NCBI RefSeq assembly: GCF_017308015.1
Contig: NZ_JAFKFW010000028.1
Span: 1-64,000, forward strand
Origin: Allobosea sp.
GTDB lineage: Bacteria > Pseudomonadota > Alphaproteobacteria > Rhizobiales > Beijerinckiaceae
Direction: 5' to 3'
DNA length: 64,000 nucleotides
The position numbers were made by a program, and so were the translations under genes. Under the pieces are notes generated by a model. It ran no database searches. It was given only the letters and a program-made list of their open reading frames with translations, and had not been told where the DNA came from. Shown in pieces: positions 35,369 to 45,262 of this stretch. How positions within the stretch are numbered: position 1 is the stretch's first letter; every line of letters starts with the position of its first letter.

Positions 35369-36892
35369 TTACTTCCAGCTCGACAGCCACCAGCGGGCGA
35401 ACTCGTCCGGATGGGGCTTGAAGGTCAGGTCTTTGGACAGGCCGTAATTGATGTTGAAGTCGTACATCGGCAGCCAATAGGCCTGATCGGCGATCTTCTT
35501 CAGCGCCTTGGCGTAGTTCGCCTCGCGCAGCGCGCGGTCCTGCGAGGTGTCGGCCGTATTGACCAGCTCCATCACTTCCTTGTCCTGGACGAGGTCGTCG
35601 GCACCGCCGCCGAAGAAGTTGGAGATGATGAAGGCGACGTCGCCGGTGCCGTAGCTGCCCCAGTTGGTGAAGAAGGCCGGCAGTTCGCCCGCGCGCCACT
35701 TCTGCACGCCGGCGGCATATTGCTGCTCGTTCAGCGTGGTGCGGATGCCGACCTTGCCGAGATCGCTGGCGATCGCCTCGGCGACCGGCCGCGGCATGGC
35801 AGCGAAGACCATCTCGATGTCGACGCCGTTGGCGAAGCCGGCCTCAGCCAAGAGTGCCTTGGCCTTGGCCGGGTCATAGGCGTATTTCGTCACGTCCTGC
35901 GCGCAGCCGAACTGCTTGGGGTTGCAGGCGGCATTGAGGACCTGCGAGGCGCCGCCGGCGAAGGCCTTGACGATGGCCTCGCGGTTGACGGCGTGGTTGA
36001 TCGCCTGGCGGACCTTGAGGTTGTTGGTCGGGTAGTCCTTGCCCTTGCCGGTCACGGTCATGCCGACATAGGAAATGCGCATGATCGGGCCGTTGACGAT
36101 CTGCACCCGGCTGGCGAGGCGGGCGGCCTGGTCCGGCGGGATGCGCCAGGTCCAGTCGAGCTTGCCGGCCATCAATTCGGCGAACTGGGTGTTGAGCTCG
36201 GGGATGGTGCGCACGACGATCTTGCCGATCGCGGGCTTGCCCTTCGGGCTGCCGGCATAGTGGCCGTCGAAGCGCTCGAAGGCGTAGCGGATGCCGGGTG
36301 TCATCTCGACGAGCTTGTAGGGGCCGGTCCCGACGGGCTTGGCCGCCATGCCGGCGGAGCCGACTTCCTTGAAATAGGCCGCCGGGTAGATCGGCAGCGC
36401 ATCGGCCAGCATCTCGACCGCGCCGGCGAAAGGCTTGGCCATCTTGATGCGGACCTGGAAATCCGAGACCTTCTCGACCTTGTCGATCCAGTCGACGGCG
36501 ATGCGAAAGCGCGTGCCATAGGCGGGGTCGAGCACGGTGGTCAGGGTGTAGACCACGTCGTCGGCGGTGAACTTGGCGCCGTTATGGAAGGTCACGCCCT
36601 CGCGCAGGTCGAACTCCATCGTCGAGGCGTCGACGAAGCGCCAGGCCTTGGCGAGCGCGGGCTTGATCTCGCCGGTGTCGAGATCCTTGTAGAGCAGGCC
36701 GTCATAGATGTGCCGGGCGAGGATCAGACCCTCGCGGCCGGCGATCTTGTAGGTGTCGAGTGCTTCCGGCTCGAGCGCGAAGGCGGCGTTCAGCGTATCG
36801 TCGGCCTTGCCGGCCAGGGCCGGAGCCGGGGCCAGCGCGAACGAGGCGGCGAGCAGCGCGCCGGCCAGTGCGGTCGTTCCCAAAATCTTCAT
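35369..36892 (-). CDS. Peptide ABC transporter substrate-binding protein (SBP_bac_5)
   Basis: A 507-residue periplasmic binding protein with a signal peptide (LAGALLAASFALAPAPALAG). SBP_bac_5 features are present: YDGLLYKDLDTGEIKPALAK, the VTFHNGAKFTADDVVYTL loop and the late RQAINHAVNREAIVKAFAGG. It delivers peptides or similar ligands to the DppBC-type permeases just downstream. Order is binding protein, DppB, DppC, without ATPases. The next gene upstream is an RraA-like gene, 79 bases away. Confidence 0.93.
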   Translation of the reverse strand: MKILGTTALAGALLAASFALAPAPALAGKADDTLNAAFALEPEALDTYKIAGREGLILARHIYDGLLYKDLDTGEIKPALAKAWRFVDASTMEFDLREGVTFHNGAKFTADDVVYTLTTVLDPAYGTRFRIAVDWIDKVEKVSDFQVRIKMAKPFAGAVEMLADALPIYPAAYFKEVGSAGMAAKPVGTGPYKLVEMTPGIRYAFERFDGHYAGSPKGKPAIGKIVVRTIPELNTQFAELMAGKLDWTWRIPPDQAARLASRVQIVNGPIMRISYVGMTVTGKGKDYPTNNLKVRQAINHAVNREAIVKAFAGGASQVLNAACNPKQFGCAQDVTKYAYDPAKAKALLAEAGFANGVDIEMVFAAMPRPVAEAIASDLGKVGIRTTLNEQQYAAGVQKWRAGELPAFFTNWGSYGTGDVAFIISNFFGGGADDLVQDKEVMELVNTADTSQDRALREANYAKALKKIADQAYWLPMYDFNINYGLSKDLTFKPHPDEFARWWLSSWK

Positions 36893-36971
36893 CGGTCTGT
36901 TCCCCTGTGTTTTCTGGATGATCCATCCGGCCGGAGCGCGCCTCTATGGGCGATTCGGTGGCCGGAGTCTG

Positions 36972-37646
36972 TTAGAGGCTCTTGGAGCCCCGCAGCTTTT
37001 CCCAGAGCTTCCGCGCGCCGTTGATCTCGTCGATGCGCTCGCCCTTGCGGACTCGCTCGATGACGCCGGGCTCGGCCGCCTGCATGGCGGCGCAGGTTCC
37101 GGCGAGAGTCTCGGCCTGCGCGGGATCGATGACGCAGACACCGTTCTCGTCGGCGAGGACGAGGTCGCCGGGGCGTACCGTCACGCCGCCGCAGTTCACG
37201 CTCTCGCCGATCACGCCGCCCTTGCCGAGGAGCTTCGTCGTCAGGGGCGAGCGGCCGCGGCACCAGACCGGCAGGCCCGAGGCCCGGATCGCAGCGACAT
37301 CGGTGACGAAGCCGTCGATGACGACGCCGACGATGCCGGCGGCCTGCGCTGCTGCGGTCATCACCGCACCCCAGCAGGCGTGGCGGTCGTCGCCCTGGCG
37401 GTCGATGACCAGGATGTCGCCGGGCTTTGCTTGGGTCAGGGCGCATGAGAGCACCGCGCCGTCATCGGCGGGGACGCTGACGGTGAGGGCGGGGCCACAG
37501 ACGCGCGGGCCTTCGATGACGCACTGGATCGCCGGAACCATGAAGCCCTCGGTCAGGATATGGCCGAGCGTCGCGGTCTCGATCTCACGGAAGAGCGCGG
37601 CGCGCTGCGCGATCGATGCTTCCGCAGATGATCCGGTCGCGGTCAT
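36972..37646 (-). CDS. RraA-like / 4-hydroxy-4-methyl-2-oxoglutarate aldolase family protein
   Basis: A 224-residue protein with the RraA/HMG-aldolase fold. GDILVIDRQGDDRHACWGAV and GIVGVVIDGFVTDVAAIRAS line the active site, followed by VNCGGVTVRPGDLVLADENG. Members are either class II pyruvate aldolases or regulators; the Gly-Asp and Arg-Asp motifs support an aldolase here but do not prove it. It heads the minus-strand unit with the peptide transporter and is divergent from a LysR gene. Confidence 0.86.
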   Translation of the reverse strand: MTATGSSAEASIAQRAALFREIETATLGHILTEGFMVPAIQCVIEGPRVCGPALTVSVPADDGAVLSCALTQAKPGDILVIDRQGDDRHACWGAVMTAAAQAAGIVGVVIDGFVTDVAAIRASGLPVWCRGRSPLTTKLLGKGGVIGESVNCGGVTVRPGDLVLADENGVCVIDPAQAETLAGTCAAMQAAEPGVIERVRKGERIDEINGARKLWEKLRGSKSL

Positions 37647-37709
37647 GGTCGTCCTTGCGCTGGAGAATGTCCGTTCTGCCGAACGTAGGGAAGCGGTGAA
37701 ACCGGGTCC

Positions 37710-37737
37710 AATAGACAGTTCCTATGCTAAGCATAGG
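37710..37737. promoter_or_regulatory. LysR-type operator box, site 1
   Basis: The divergent region between the RraA-like gene and lysR holds the 19-base box AATAGACAGTTCCTATGCT (37710-37728), an ATAG-N7-CTAT palindrome that fits the LysR T-N11-A rule (T37712, A37724). It overlaps a second palindrome CCTATGC-TAA-GCATAGG (37721-37737). A 16/19 match lies upstream of the amidohydrolase gene. Confidence 0.6.
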
Positions 37738-37796
37738 CTTGCCACGGCAGCGGGTTTGCATAAGGGACCGAGACCACCAAGGGAAGAGAGGCTCGC

Positions 37797-38777
37797 TTGA
37801 GCGGAACGAAGCCGAAGCTGCACCATCTCAACTGGAATCTGCTGCATACCTTCCTCGTCATCGTCGAGGAGCGCAGCATCACGCGGGCGGCCGACCGTCT
37901 GCTCGTGCGGCAGCCGACAGTGAGCGCGGCCCTGCAGCGACTGGAAGAGACGCTTGGCGGCCAGCTCATCCAGCGCGACAGCCGACGCTTCGTCCTGACC
38001 AAGCGCGGCGAATTGCTCTACAAGGAATGCGTCGACATCTATCGCAGCGTGGCGCGCATCGGCGACCGGCTGTCGGAGGATCATGACGATCTGACCGGGC
38101 TCGTGCGCCTGCTCGTCGTGACCCATGTCGTGCTGCCGCCACTCGATCGGACATTGACGCTGCTCAACCGCAAGCATCCCGGGGTGAATGTTCGGATCGA
38201 CGTCGCCAACAGCCAGGACATCGTCCGCGCGGTCTCGCAGAAGCTCAGCCCCTTCGGCTTCTGCCTGCTCGCCAAGCCTTTGGCCGGGCTCGACTGCCGG
38301 CCGCTATTGCGCGAGGAATTCGGCATCCTGTGCGGGCGCGGGCATCCGCTCTTCGGGCTCTCGGACGTGCCGCTGGCGGAGCTGCGCGACGAGCCCTTCG
38401 TCGCGCTCGCCTGCGGGCAGGACGGCGCGCTGGAGCCGATGGTCTCGGTCAGGGAAGGGGCAGGGCTCGGCAGCCGCGTCGTCGGCTCCAGCCCCAATCT
38501 CGAGGAGGTCACGCGGATGATCGCCGCCGGGCTCGGCATCGGCATCCTGCCGCTGGCCTCGGTCGCCGAGGCGCTGGAGAGCCGTAGCCTGTGGAACCTC
38601 GCGCGACCCGAGGACCTGCTCGGCGCCGATCTCTACTTCGTCTCCAATCCGGCCATGCAGCTCAACGCCGCGGAAGAGGCCTTCCTGCGGCTGTTCGAGC
38701 AGCAGCTCGGCGCGGCCGAAGAGGAGCCGGCGGCCGAGGCCACCGAGGTTCTGCTCAGCGATCCGCCCGTGCCATGA
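37797..38777 (+). CDS. LysR family transcriptional regulator
   Basis: A 326-residue LTTR. The N-terminal helix-turn-helix (LHTFLVIVEERSITRAADRL, then RQPTVSAALQRLEETLGGQL) is followed by the LysR_substrate domain (LVRLLVVTHVVLPPLDRTL, GLGIGILPLAS). The start is a TTG at 37797 with GAGAGG upstream. It is divergent from the RraA-like/peptide-transport unit, and its 3' end overlaps the convergent amidohydrolase gene by 23 bases. Probable activator of both flanking units through the paired operator boxes. Confidence 0.9.
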   Translation: MSGTKPKLHHLNWNLLHTFLVIVEERSITRAADRLLVRQPTVSAALQRLEETLGGQLIQRDSRRFVLTKRGELLYKECVDIYRSVARIGDRLSEDHDDLTGLVRLLVVTHVVLPPLDRTLTLLNRKHPGVNVRIDVANSQDIVRAVSQKLSPFGFCLLAKPLAGLDCRPLLREEFGILCGRGHPLFGLSDVPLAELRDEPFVALACGQDGALEPMVSVREGAGLGSRVVGSSPNLEEVTRMIAAGLGIGILPLASVAEALESRSLWNLARPEDLLGADLYFVSNPAMQLNAAEEAFLRLFEQQLGAAEEEPAAEATEVLLSDPPVP

Positions 38778-39999
38778 CGCTGTGCAGGAGCACGTTGAGG
38801 CCGGGTTCGAGGTCCTCGCGCGTGCAGAGTTCTGCGTTGTTATGGGTGATGCCACCCTTGCAGGGCGCGAAGATCATCGTCGTCGGCGCATGGCGGGCGA
38901 CGAAATAGGCGTCGTGCCCGGCCTGGCTGAGGATGTCCTGCGTGCGATAGCCCAGGGCGAGCGAAGTCTGGCGGACGCTGTCGATCAGCTCCTGCGCGAA
39001 GATTTTTCCGCCCCATTTCCAGACATCGAGGATTTCGGCGGTGCAGCCGGCGCGTGAAGCGGATTCCCCGACGGCGCGGCGGACGCGCTCGGCCATGACC
39101 TCGGAGGTCTCCGGATCGGGATGGCGGACGTCGCAGACGGCCTGCGCCCAGTCGGACAGGATGCCCGGCTTGTTCGGCCAGGCGGCGAGGCGCGCGGCGG
39201 TCGCCTTGCCGCCGCCGGCGGCATAGGTCCAGCCGATCTCGTCGGTCGCGACCAGCAGGCGGGCGCCGGCGAGCAGGGCGTTGCGGCGGCGCTCCATCGG
39301 CCAGGGACCGGTATGGGCGGTCTCGCCCTTGAACTCGACGAGCATGCCGGTGCTCGGGAAGCCGCCGGTGACGACGCCGACCTGCATGCCGTCGCGGTCG
39401 AGGTAGTAGCCCTGCTCGATATGGAACTCGAAATAGGCGTCGAAGGCGTGGGGCGCAGTTTCCATCTCGCCGCGATAGCCGATCCGCTCCAGCTCCTGGC
39501 CGATCGTGCGGCCCTCCTCGTCGGTGCGCCCCTGTGCGAAGTCGAGCGTGTAGGCGCCGACGAAGCAGCCGGAGCCGACCATCGGCGGCGAGAAGCGCGC
39601 GCCTTCCTCGTTGGTCCAGTTGACGATCTCGATCGGCCGGCGCGTGCGATGGCCGAGCGCGTCGAGTGTGCGGCAGACTTCGAGCCCGCCGAGCACGCCG
39701 GCAATGCCGTCGAAGCGACCGCCATTGATCTGGGTGTCGAGATGGCTGCCCATCACCACCGGCGGCAGGCTGTCGTCGGTGCCGGCGCGGCGGGCGAAGA
39801 TATTGCCGATGCCGTCGACGCGGACCTGAAGCCCTGCCTCGCGGCACCAGCCGACGAACGTGTCGCGGATGTCCTTGTCGGCATCGGAGAGGGCGAGGCG
39901 CGAGAGGCCGCCCGGCCGGCCGGGGCCGATCTCGGCCGAGCGCTCGATCGTGGTCCAGAAGCGCTCGATGTCGATACGGGCCGTGTCGAGGCTGGGCAT
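38755..39999 (-). CDS. Zn-dependent M20 amidohydrolase (hydantoinase/carbamoylase family)
   Basis: A 414-residue member of the N-carbamoyl-L-amino-acid hydrolase / allantoate amidohydrolase / beta-ureidopropionase group. Metal ligands lie in VMGSHLDTQINGGRFDGIAG and NEEGARFSPPM, and the late SQAGHDAYFVARHAPTTMIF supplies another His. A lid domain follows GFPSTGMLVEFKGETAHTGP. It removes a carbamoyl group or opens a ureido compound in the cytoplasm. Which substrate is not clear from sequence. Its upstream region carries the second LysR-type box. Confidence 0.9.
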   Translation of the reverse strand: MPSLDTARIDIERFWTTIERSAEIGPGRPGGLSRLALSDADKDIRDTFVGWCREAGLQVRVDGIGNIFARRAGTDDSLPPVVMGSHLDTQINGGRFDGIAGVLGGLEVCRTLDALGHRTRRPIEIVNWTNEEGARFSPPMVGSGCFVGAYTLDFAQGRTDEEGRTIGQELERIGYRGEMETAPHAFDAYFEFHIEQGYYLDRDGMQVGVVTGGFPSTGMLVEFKGETAHTGPWPMERRRNALLAGARLLVATDEIGWTYAAGGGKATAARLAAWPNKPGILSDWAQAVCDVRHPDPETSEVMAERVRRAVGESASRAGCTAEILDVWKWGGKIFAQELIDSVRQTSLALGYRTQDILSQAGHDAYFVARHAPTTMIFAPCKGGITHNNAELCTREDLEPGLNVLLHSVMARADR

Positions 40000-40120
40000 G
40001 ACGGTCTCCTCTCCGCCGGGCTTGGCGGGAGCTGCTGCGGGGCAATGAAACGACGCGTTCGCGCCGCAATTGCGGGCGGACCGTCAATCCCAGGATTTCA
40101 GGCGAGGGGCGGCGCAGGCA

Positions 40121-40139
40121 AATAGATATTGCCTATGCT
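40121..40139. promoter_or_regulatory. LysR-type operator box, site 2
   Basis: AATAGATATTGCCTATGCT matches site 1 at 16 of 19 positions and keeps the ATAG-N7-CTAT palindrome and T-N11-A spacing (T40123, A40135). It lies about 122 bases upstream of the amidohydrolase start codon, the usual distance for LysR activation. Confidence 0.6.
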
Positions 40140-40224
40140 TGCCATCGGCGCGCCCGCGCCAGCCGGAGAACCACGCTCGGCCGGCCTTTCGCTGATCGGA
40201 TGCCGGCTGCCTTGCAGGAGCCGG

Positions 40225-41244
40225 TCAGCCGTTCGGCAGCTCCGCATAGACCAGACGGTCGCGGCCCTCGTTCTTGGCGCGGAACAGGGCGAGGTCGGCG
40301 GCATTGACGAGCCTGGCGGGATCGCCCTCGGCATCCGGCCAGGCCGTCGCGACGCCGACGCTGATCGTCACACGGTCGGCGCCATGGGCGATGTTGAGGT
40401 CGCGCACGCCCTGCACCAGCCGCTCGGCGACATGGCTCGCCCCTTCCTGGGGCACGCCGGTCAGGATCACCACGAACTCCTCGCCGCCGAAACGCGCAGC
40501 GAGGTCGGTCGAGCGGGTCGAGCCTTCCTGGAGCACGCGTGCGACTTGTTTCAGCACATCGTCGCCGGCGAGATGGCCGTAGGCATCGTTGTACCGCTTG
40601 AAATGGTCGACATCGATCATCAGGACCGAGAGCGGGCTCTGGGTGCGCTGGCAGCGCTTCCACTCGGCCGTGAGATATTCGTCGAAATAGCGGCGGTTGC
40701 CGAGACCGGTCAGGCCGTCGATCCGGGTCAGGCGCTCGAGCTCGAGATTGGCCCGCATCAGTTCGCGCTGGCTTTCGCGCAGCGCGCGATAGGCCTCGTC
40801 GCGCTGGAGATGATCGAGATAGGCACGGGTATGGTAACGCACGCGGGCGATCAGCTCGATCCTGTCCGGCAGCTTGACGAGGTAGTCGTTGGCTCCTGCC
40901 TGGAAGGCCTCGCTCTTGGTGGCAGGATCCTCCTTGGTGGAAAGCACGATGACGGGCACGGCATGCAGAGCCGGATGCTTGCGGTATTGCCGGACGAGGT
41001 CGAGCCCGTCGACCCCCGGCATGACCAGGTCCTGCAGGATCACCGTCGGCTTGACACGCTGGGCTACCGCGACCGCTTCCAGCGGATCGGTGCAGTAGTG
41101 GAAATCGATATCGCCATGGTGCGCCAGCGCCCGCCGCACCGCCTCGCAGACCATGACCTGGTCGTCGACCAGCAGGATCATTGACAGGTAGCTGTCGGCC
41201 GGGAGCGGGACGTCGGGCAGGGAGGATTTCATTTCGCCTGTCAT
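40225..41244 (-). CDS. wspR: WspR: response-regulator diguanylate cyclase
   Basis: A 339-residue protein: receiver domain (phosphoacceptor Asp72 in LQDLVMPGVDG), a coiled-coil linker (about 140-170) and a GGDEF domain (DGLTGLGNRRYFDEYL to the end). The active motif is GGEEF at 253-257, and an intact product-inhibition I-site RSTD lies at 244-247, five residues before it. It makes cyclic di-GMP when phosphorylated by WspE. It is the last gene of the Wsp operon, 10 bases after wspF. The start could be a second Met four codons on. Confidence 0.94.
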   Translation of the reverse strand: MTGEMKSSLPDVPLPADSYLSMILLVDDQVMVCEAVRRALAHHGDIDFHYCTDPLEAVAVAQRVKPTVILQDLVMPGVDGLDLVRQYRKHPALHAVPVIVLSTKEDPATKSEAFQAGANDYLVKLPDRIELIARVRYHTRAYLDHLQRDEAYRALRESQRELMRANLELERLTRIDGLTGLGNRRYFDEYLTAEWKRCQRTQSPLSVLMIDVDHFKRYNDAYGHLAGDDVLKQVARVLQEGSTRSTDLAARFGGEEFVVILTGVPQEGASHVAERLVQGVRDLNIAHGADRVTISVGVATAWPDAEGDPARLVNAADLALFRAKNEGRDRLVYAELPNG

Positions 41245-41254
41245 GGGCCAACCT

Positions 41255-42277
41255 TCATGAGGACGGCGGAGCGCACGCCGCGGTCAGGCGCGGTGCGATC
41301 CCGGCCAAAGGCAGAATTTCGGCGGCAGCGCCGATATCTGCCGCAGCCTTGGGCATCCCGTAGACCGCGCTTGTGGCTTTGTCCTGTGCGATCGTCAAAC
41401 ACTGCCTGTCGCGCAGGAGTTTCAGGCCTCGGGCGCCATCGCGGCCCATGCCCGTCAACAGGACGCCAATGGGTGCTCCCTGCCAGCGTTCCGCGACGCT
41501 CTCGAAGAACACGTCGATCGACGGGCGGTAGGGACAGTCGAGCGGCTCGGTCCGATAGCCGAGTTCGCCGCCTGACCTGAAAACGAGGTGATCGGCGCTC
41601 GCCGCGATCAGAACGGTGCCGCGCTGCGGCCGGTCGCCCTCTCGGGCCGGCTGGACCGGCAGGCGGCAATGCTGGCTGAGCCAGCCCGCGAAGCCCGGCA
41701 CGAACTGCTCGTCGAGATGCTGGACCAGGACGATCGCGGCCGGGAATTCGGGCGCCAGCCCGCCGAGCAGGGCCGCCACGGCGGCCGGTCCGCCGGCGGA
41801 GGCGCCGATGGCGACGAGACGCTGGGATGGCGAGTTCGTCGCGGGAGGGCGGTGCTGGGGCAGGTTCACCGTCGGCACGCTGCGCGACAGGCGGCCGATC
41901 GTCGCGATCCGCGCGAGCAGGGCGGCCGTCTGCGCCGAGGTATGGCCGCCTGCGCTGACGGTGGGAATATCCACCGCATCGAGCGCGCCATGGCCCATCG
42001 CCTCATAGACTCCGGAGACGTTGGCATCGACGCTGGCGGTAACCAGCAGGATCGGACAGGGCGTCTCGGTCATGATCCGGCGCGTCGCCTCCACGCCGTC
42101 CATTTCCGGCATGTTCAGATCCATCAGGATCAGATCGGGCCGGTCACGCCGGCAGGCCTCTACGGCTTCACGACCATTCATGGCGACCCAGGCGACCTCA
42201 TGCTCCATTGCGGAAACGATGACGCGTCGCAAAAGCTCGACCGCCATCGGCAGGTCATTGACCAGACCAACTCTCAT
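41255..42277 (-). CDS. wspF: WspF: CheB-type methylesterase
   Basis: A 340-residue CheB: receiver domain with Asp53 ([13 protein letters not shown]), a linker, and an esterase domain with the catalytic triad Ser160 (AIGASAGGP), His187 (VLVQHLDEQ) and Asp280 ([12 protein letters not shown]). It demethylates WspA and so resets the pathway; loss in Pseudomonas gives constant cyclic di-GMP and wrinkly colonies. It lies 22 bases downstream of wspE. Confidence 0.95.
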   Translation of the reverse strand: MRVGLVNDLPMAVELLRRVIVSAMEHEVAWVAMNGREAVEACRRDRPDLILMDLNMPEMDGVEATRRIMTETPCPILLVTASVDANVSGVYEAMGHGALDAVDIPTVSAGGHTSAQTAALLARIATIGRLSRSVPTVNLPQHRPPATNSPSQRLVAIGASAGGPAAVAALLGGLAPEFPAAIVLVQHLDEQFVPGFAGWLSQHCRLPVQPAREGDRPQRGTVLIAASADHLVFRSGGELGYRTEPLDCPYRPSIDVFFESVAERWQGAPIGVLLTGMGRDGARGLKLLRDRQCLTIAQDKATSAVYGMPKAAADIGAAAEILPLAGIAPRLTAACAPPSS

Positions 42278-42299
42278 GGAACGCCCCCACAGCGTATGC

Positions 42300-44570
42300 T
42301 CATCCCCATGGTTCGCCGATCAGGTCGACCACGGCATGGATCAGAGCTTCGTCGTGGAAGCTGCCTTTGGTCAAATAGTAATCCGCGCCGGCATCGAGGC
42401 CGCGGCGGCGATCCTCCTCGCGGTCCTTGTAGGAGACGATCATCACCGGCAGGTCGCGCAGGTTCGGGTCGTGCTTGATCAGGGTGACGAGCTCGATGCC
42501 GTCCATGCGGGGCATGTCGACGTCGGTAACGACGAGGTCGAACGGACCGGAGCGCACCGCGTTCCAGCCGTCCATGCCGTCGACGGCGACCTCGGCCTCG
42601 AAGCCGTGATGGTCGAGCAGCTTGCGCTCGAGCTCGCGCACAGTCAGCGAATCGTCGACGACGAGCACGCGCTTGCGCCGCTTCTGCCCCATGCGCGCCA
42701 CGCTGCGCTCCAGCGTCCTGAGGCGCCCGCCCGAAACCAGTTTCTCCATCGAACGGATCAGGTCCTCGACATCGAGGATGAGCACGGGTGAGCCGTCGTC
42801 CATCAGGGCGGCGGCGCTGACATCCTTGACCTTGGCGAGGCGTGGATCGAGCGGCCGGACCACGAGTTCGCGCTCGCCGAGGAAACGGTCGACGACCAGC
42901 GCATAGAGATCGTCGCCCTCACCGACGACGATCGTCGGCAGTTCGGCCCCTCCGGCGACAGCTTCGCCCCGGCCGAGAATCTCATGCGCGGTGACGAGGC
43001 CTACCTGCTGTTCGCCAACGCGGAAATGCGGGCGGCCTTCGAGGAATTCGATCTGGTCCTGCGGCAGCCGCAAGGCACGTGCGATCGCGGTCAGCGGTAA
43101 GGCGTAGGGCTCGCCGTCGATCTCGACGAGGAGGGCGCGGATCACCGACAAGGTCAGAGGGAGCTGGAGCTGGAAGCGGGTGCCGATACCGTGCTCGGAG
43201 GCGACGGTGACCTGGCCGCGCACCTGCCGGACCATGGCCTGGACGGCATCGAGGCCGACGCCGCGGCCTGAGATGTCGCTGACCGTCGCCTTCATCGAGA
43301 AGCCGGGCAGGAAGAGGAACTCGAGCAGTTCCTCCTCGCTGAGGTCCCAGGCCGTTTCGGTCGTGGTGAGGCCCCGTGCCAGCGTCGCCTGCCGGAGCGC
43401 CTCGATGTCGATGCCGCCGCCATCGTCCGAGACGATGATCTGGAGCAGGCCGGCATTGTGCCGTGCTTCCAGCCTGACCAGGCCTTCCGCCGGCTTGCCG
43501 GCGGCGCGGCGCCGCTCGGGCGCCTCGATGCCGTGATCGACGGCATTGCGCAGGAGATGGCCGAGCGGTGCGTCGAGCTGGTCGAGGATGTCGCGGTCGA
43601 TGCTGGTGGCGCCGCCGACGATGTCGAGGCGCACGGTCTTGCCGAGCCCCCGGCCGATATCGCGGAGATTGCGCTGGAAATGCCGGACGCCGTCCTCGAA
43701 GGGCCGCATGCGGCTCGCGAGCGTCTCGTCATAGAGCCGGTTGGCGAGATCGCTCGCGCGCCGGTCGACCGTGTCCATCTCGTCGAGGCGCTGCGCCAGG
43801 AGAGCCTGCCCCTCCGCCAGCTTGAGCTGCGCGGCCGCCAGTGCCTGCGCGGCGCGGTCGTCGACCGCGGCGGGCATCGCTGCACGCAGTTCCTCGAAGC
43901 TTTTGGCGAGCTCGGCCTGAACGCGCCGCAGCCTCAGCAGTCCTTCATTGAAGGGCCGCAGCCGGCGCGCGGACATCAGCGATTCACCGGCAAGGCCGAG
44001 CAGGCGGTTCAGGCTGTCGGCGGTGACCCTGACCATGCGCTCGCCCGTCGCGCCGTCTCCGGCGGCCGGCGCTTCCGGTGAAGTGGCGATCGCCGGGGCC
44101 GCGGCTTGCTCCACAGGCTCTGCGCTGGCCGGTTCGGCATTGCCGCGGGGGATGTCGGGCACAGCCATGTCGGTTCGTTCGGAGGCGTTGCGCAGGGTCT
44201 GCGCGAAGCTTTCTATCTGTTTCCCTGTTTCTGTTCCCGGCTCGTCCGGGCCGGCGGAAATCGCAGCGAGAAGGTCGATGCCGGCGAGCAAAGCGTCGAT
44301 ATGCCGTTGGTTCAGCCGGATCTTGCCGTGCTGGGCGGCGACGAGGCATTCCTCCATCTCGTGCGCGACCAGCACGGCGGGTTTCAGGTCGATGATGCGG
44401 GCAGCGCCCTTCAGCGAATGGGCGGCCCGCATGCAGGCTTCCAGGTGAACGGCCGCGGCCGGGTCGCGTTCGAGGGCGAGCAGGCCGGCCGTGAAGACTT
44501 GCGACTGTGCCGCAAGCTCGGCCCGGAACAGTTCGAGCATGGAGAGGTCGCTCAGGTCCCCGGCGCTCAT
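42300..44570 (-). CDS. wspE: WspE: hybrid CheA-type histidine kinase
   Basis: A 756-residue kinase: HPt domain with phospho-His51 ([13 protein letters not shown]), a proline/alanine-rich linker, a dimerisation/ATPase core (N box [16 protein letters not shown] near 341; [16 protein letters not shown]), a CheW-like domain and a C-terminal receiver with Asp683 ([15 protein letters not shown]). It phosphorylates WspR and WspF. Its start overlaps wspD by four bases (ATGA), showing tight operon coupling. Confidence 0.95.
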   Translation of the reverse strand: MSAGDLSDLSMLELFRAELAAQSQVFTAGLLALERDPAAAVHLEACMRAAHSLKGAARIIDLKPAVLVAHEMEECLVAAQHGKIRLNQRHIDALLAGIDLLAAISAGPDEPGTETGKQIESFAQTLRNASERTDMAVPDIPRGNAEPASAEPVEQAAAPAIATSPEAPAAGDGATGERMVRVTADSLNRLLGLAGESLMSARRLRPFNEGLLRLRRVQAELAKSFEELRAAMPAAVDDRAAQALAAAQLKLAEGQALLAQRLDEMDTVDRRASDLANRLYDETLASRMRPFEDGVRHFQRNLRDIGRGLGKTVRLDIVGGATSIDRDILDQLDAPLGHLLRNAVDHGIEAPERRRAAGKPAEGLVRLEARHNAGLLQIIVSDDGGGIDIEALRQATLARGLTTTETAWDLSEEELLEFLFLPGFSMKATVSDISGRGVGLDAVQAMVRQVRGQVTVASEHGIGTRFQLQLPLTLSVIRALLVEIDGEPYALPLTAIARALRLPQDQIEFLEGRPHFRVGEQQVGLVTAHEILGRGEAVAGGAELPTIVVGEGDDLYALVVDRFLGERELVVRPLDPRLAKVKDVSAAALMDDGSPVLILDVEDLIRSMEKLVSGGRLRTLERSVARMGQKRRKRVLVVDDSLTVRELERKLLDHHGFEAEVAVDGMDGWNAVRSGPFDLVVTDVDMPRMDGIELVTLIKHDPNLRDLPVMIVSYKDREEDRRRGLDAGADYYLTKGSFHDEALIHAVVDLIGEPWG

Positions 44571-45262
44571 GCGATGCTCCGGTCGATCAGGTCGAGCAGG
44601 CGCCCGGCGGCCAGGCAGCCGACCGTATGGCCGTTCCAGGGGATCATCGTCTCGACGACGCTCCCGGCCGCGCGGCCGACCGTCGCCGGCACCGGACCAC
44701 GCTCATGGGCGCGATAGCCATGCAGGCCGTGGACCTCGTCGACCTCGAAGGCGACGTGTCGCGCTTCCTCGCCGATGACGACAAGGCGGGGGAAGATCGC
44801 GATCCGCCCGCTCCCCCGGGAGAAGGCGGTTGCACCGATGCCGAGCAGAGCGGGCAGCGAGATGCAGATCAGCAATTCGCCGCGGACATTGACGATGCCG
44901 CGGACGGCTTCGTGGCGGCGATGGGGCAGGGAGTGGACCGGGCGTGGCTCGGCGATCTCGCGGCAGATCCCGGCCGGCAGGCCGAGCCATTCCTCACCGA
45001 TGCGGAAGATCAGGACGCTGTCGATCTCCTCGCCTTCGGGGGCCTTCTCGTCGCGCCGGGCGAAATGCTGTGTCCACGCGTCGCGATAGCCCGGCGGCAG
45101 GGGCCGGTCGAGCAGCTTGCGGGCGACCTCCGCATGGGTCGGGCAGTTGCGGCAGTGCAGGTGGGTGATGAGTTCCGGACAGGAGCGGTCGCCCCTGACG
45201 CCGATCTCGCGCCAGCATTCGGCGATGCCGTCGTCCATTGTCCGGTCGGTCACGGCGGACAT
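44567..45262 (-). CDS. wspD: WspD: CheW-like coupling protein
   Basis: A 231-residue protein. The N-terminal ~75 residues are Cys/His-containing (ELITHLHCRNCPTHAEVARK), as found in WspD, and the rest is a CheW domain (VLIFRIGEEWLGLPAGICRE, RGIVNVRGELLICISLPALL). It links the WspA receptor to WspE. Overlaps wspC by one base and wspE by four. Confidence 0.92.
   Translation of the reverse strand: MSAVTDRTMDDGIAECWREIGVRGDRSCPELITHLHCRNCPTHAEVARKLLDRPLPPGYRDAWTQHFARRDEKAPEGEEIDSVLIFRIGEEWLGLPAGICREIAEPRPVHSLPHRRHEAVRGIVNVRGELLICISLPALLGIGATAFSRGSGRIAIFPRLVVIGEEARHVAFEVDEVHGLHGYRAHERGPVPATVGRAAGSVVETMIPWNGHTVGCLAAGRLLDLIDRSIA

Noticed and set aside
35273-37024. 583-codon plus-strand frame
   Set aside because: Antisense to the SBP_bac_5 gene and lacks any recognisable motif.
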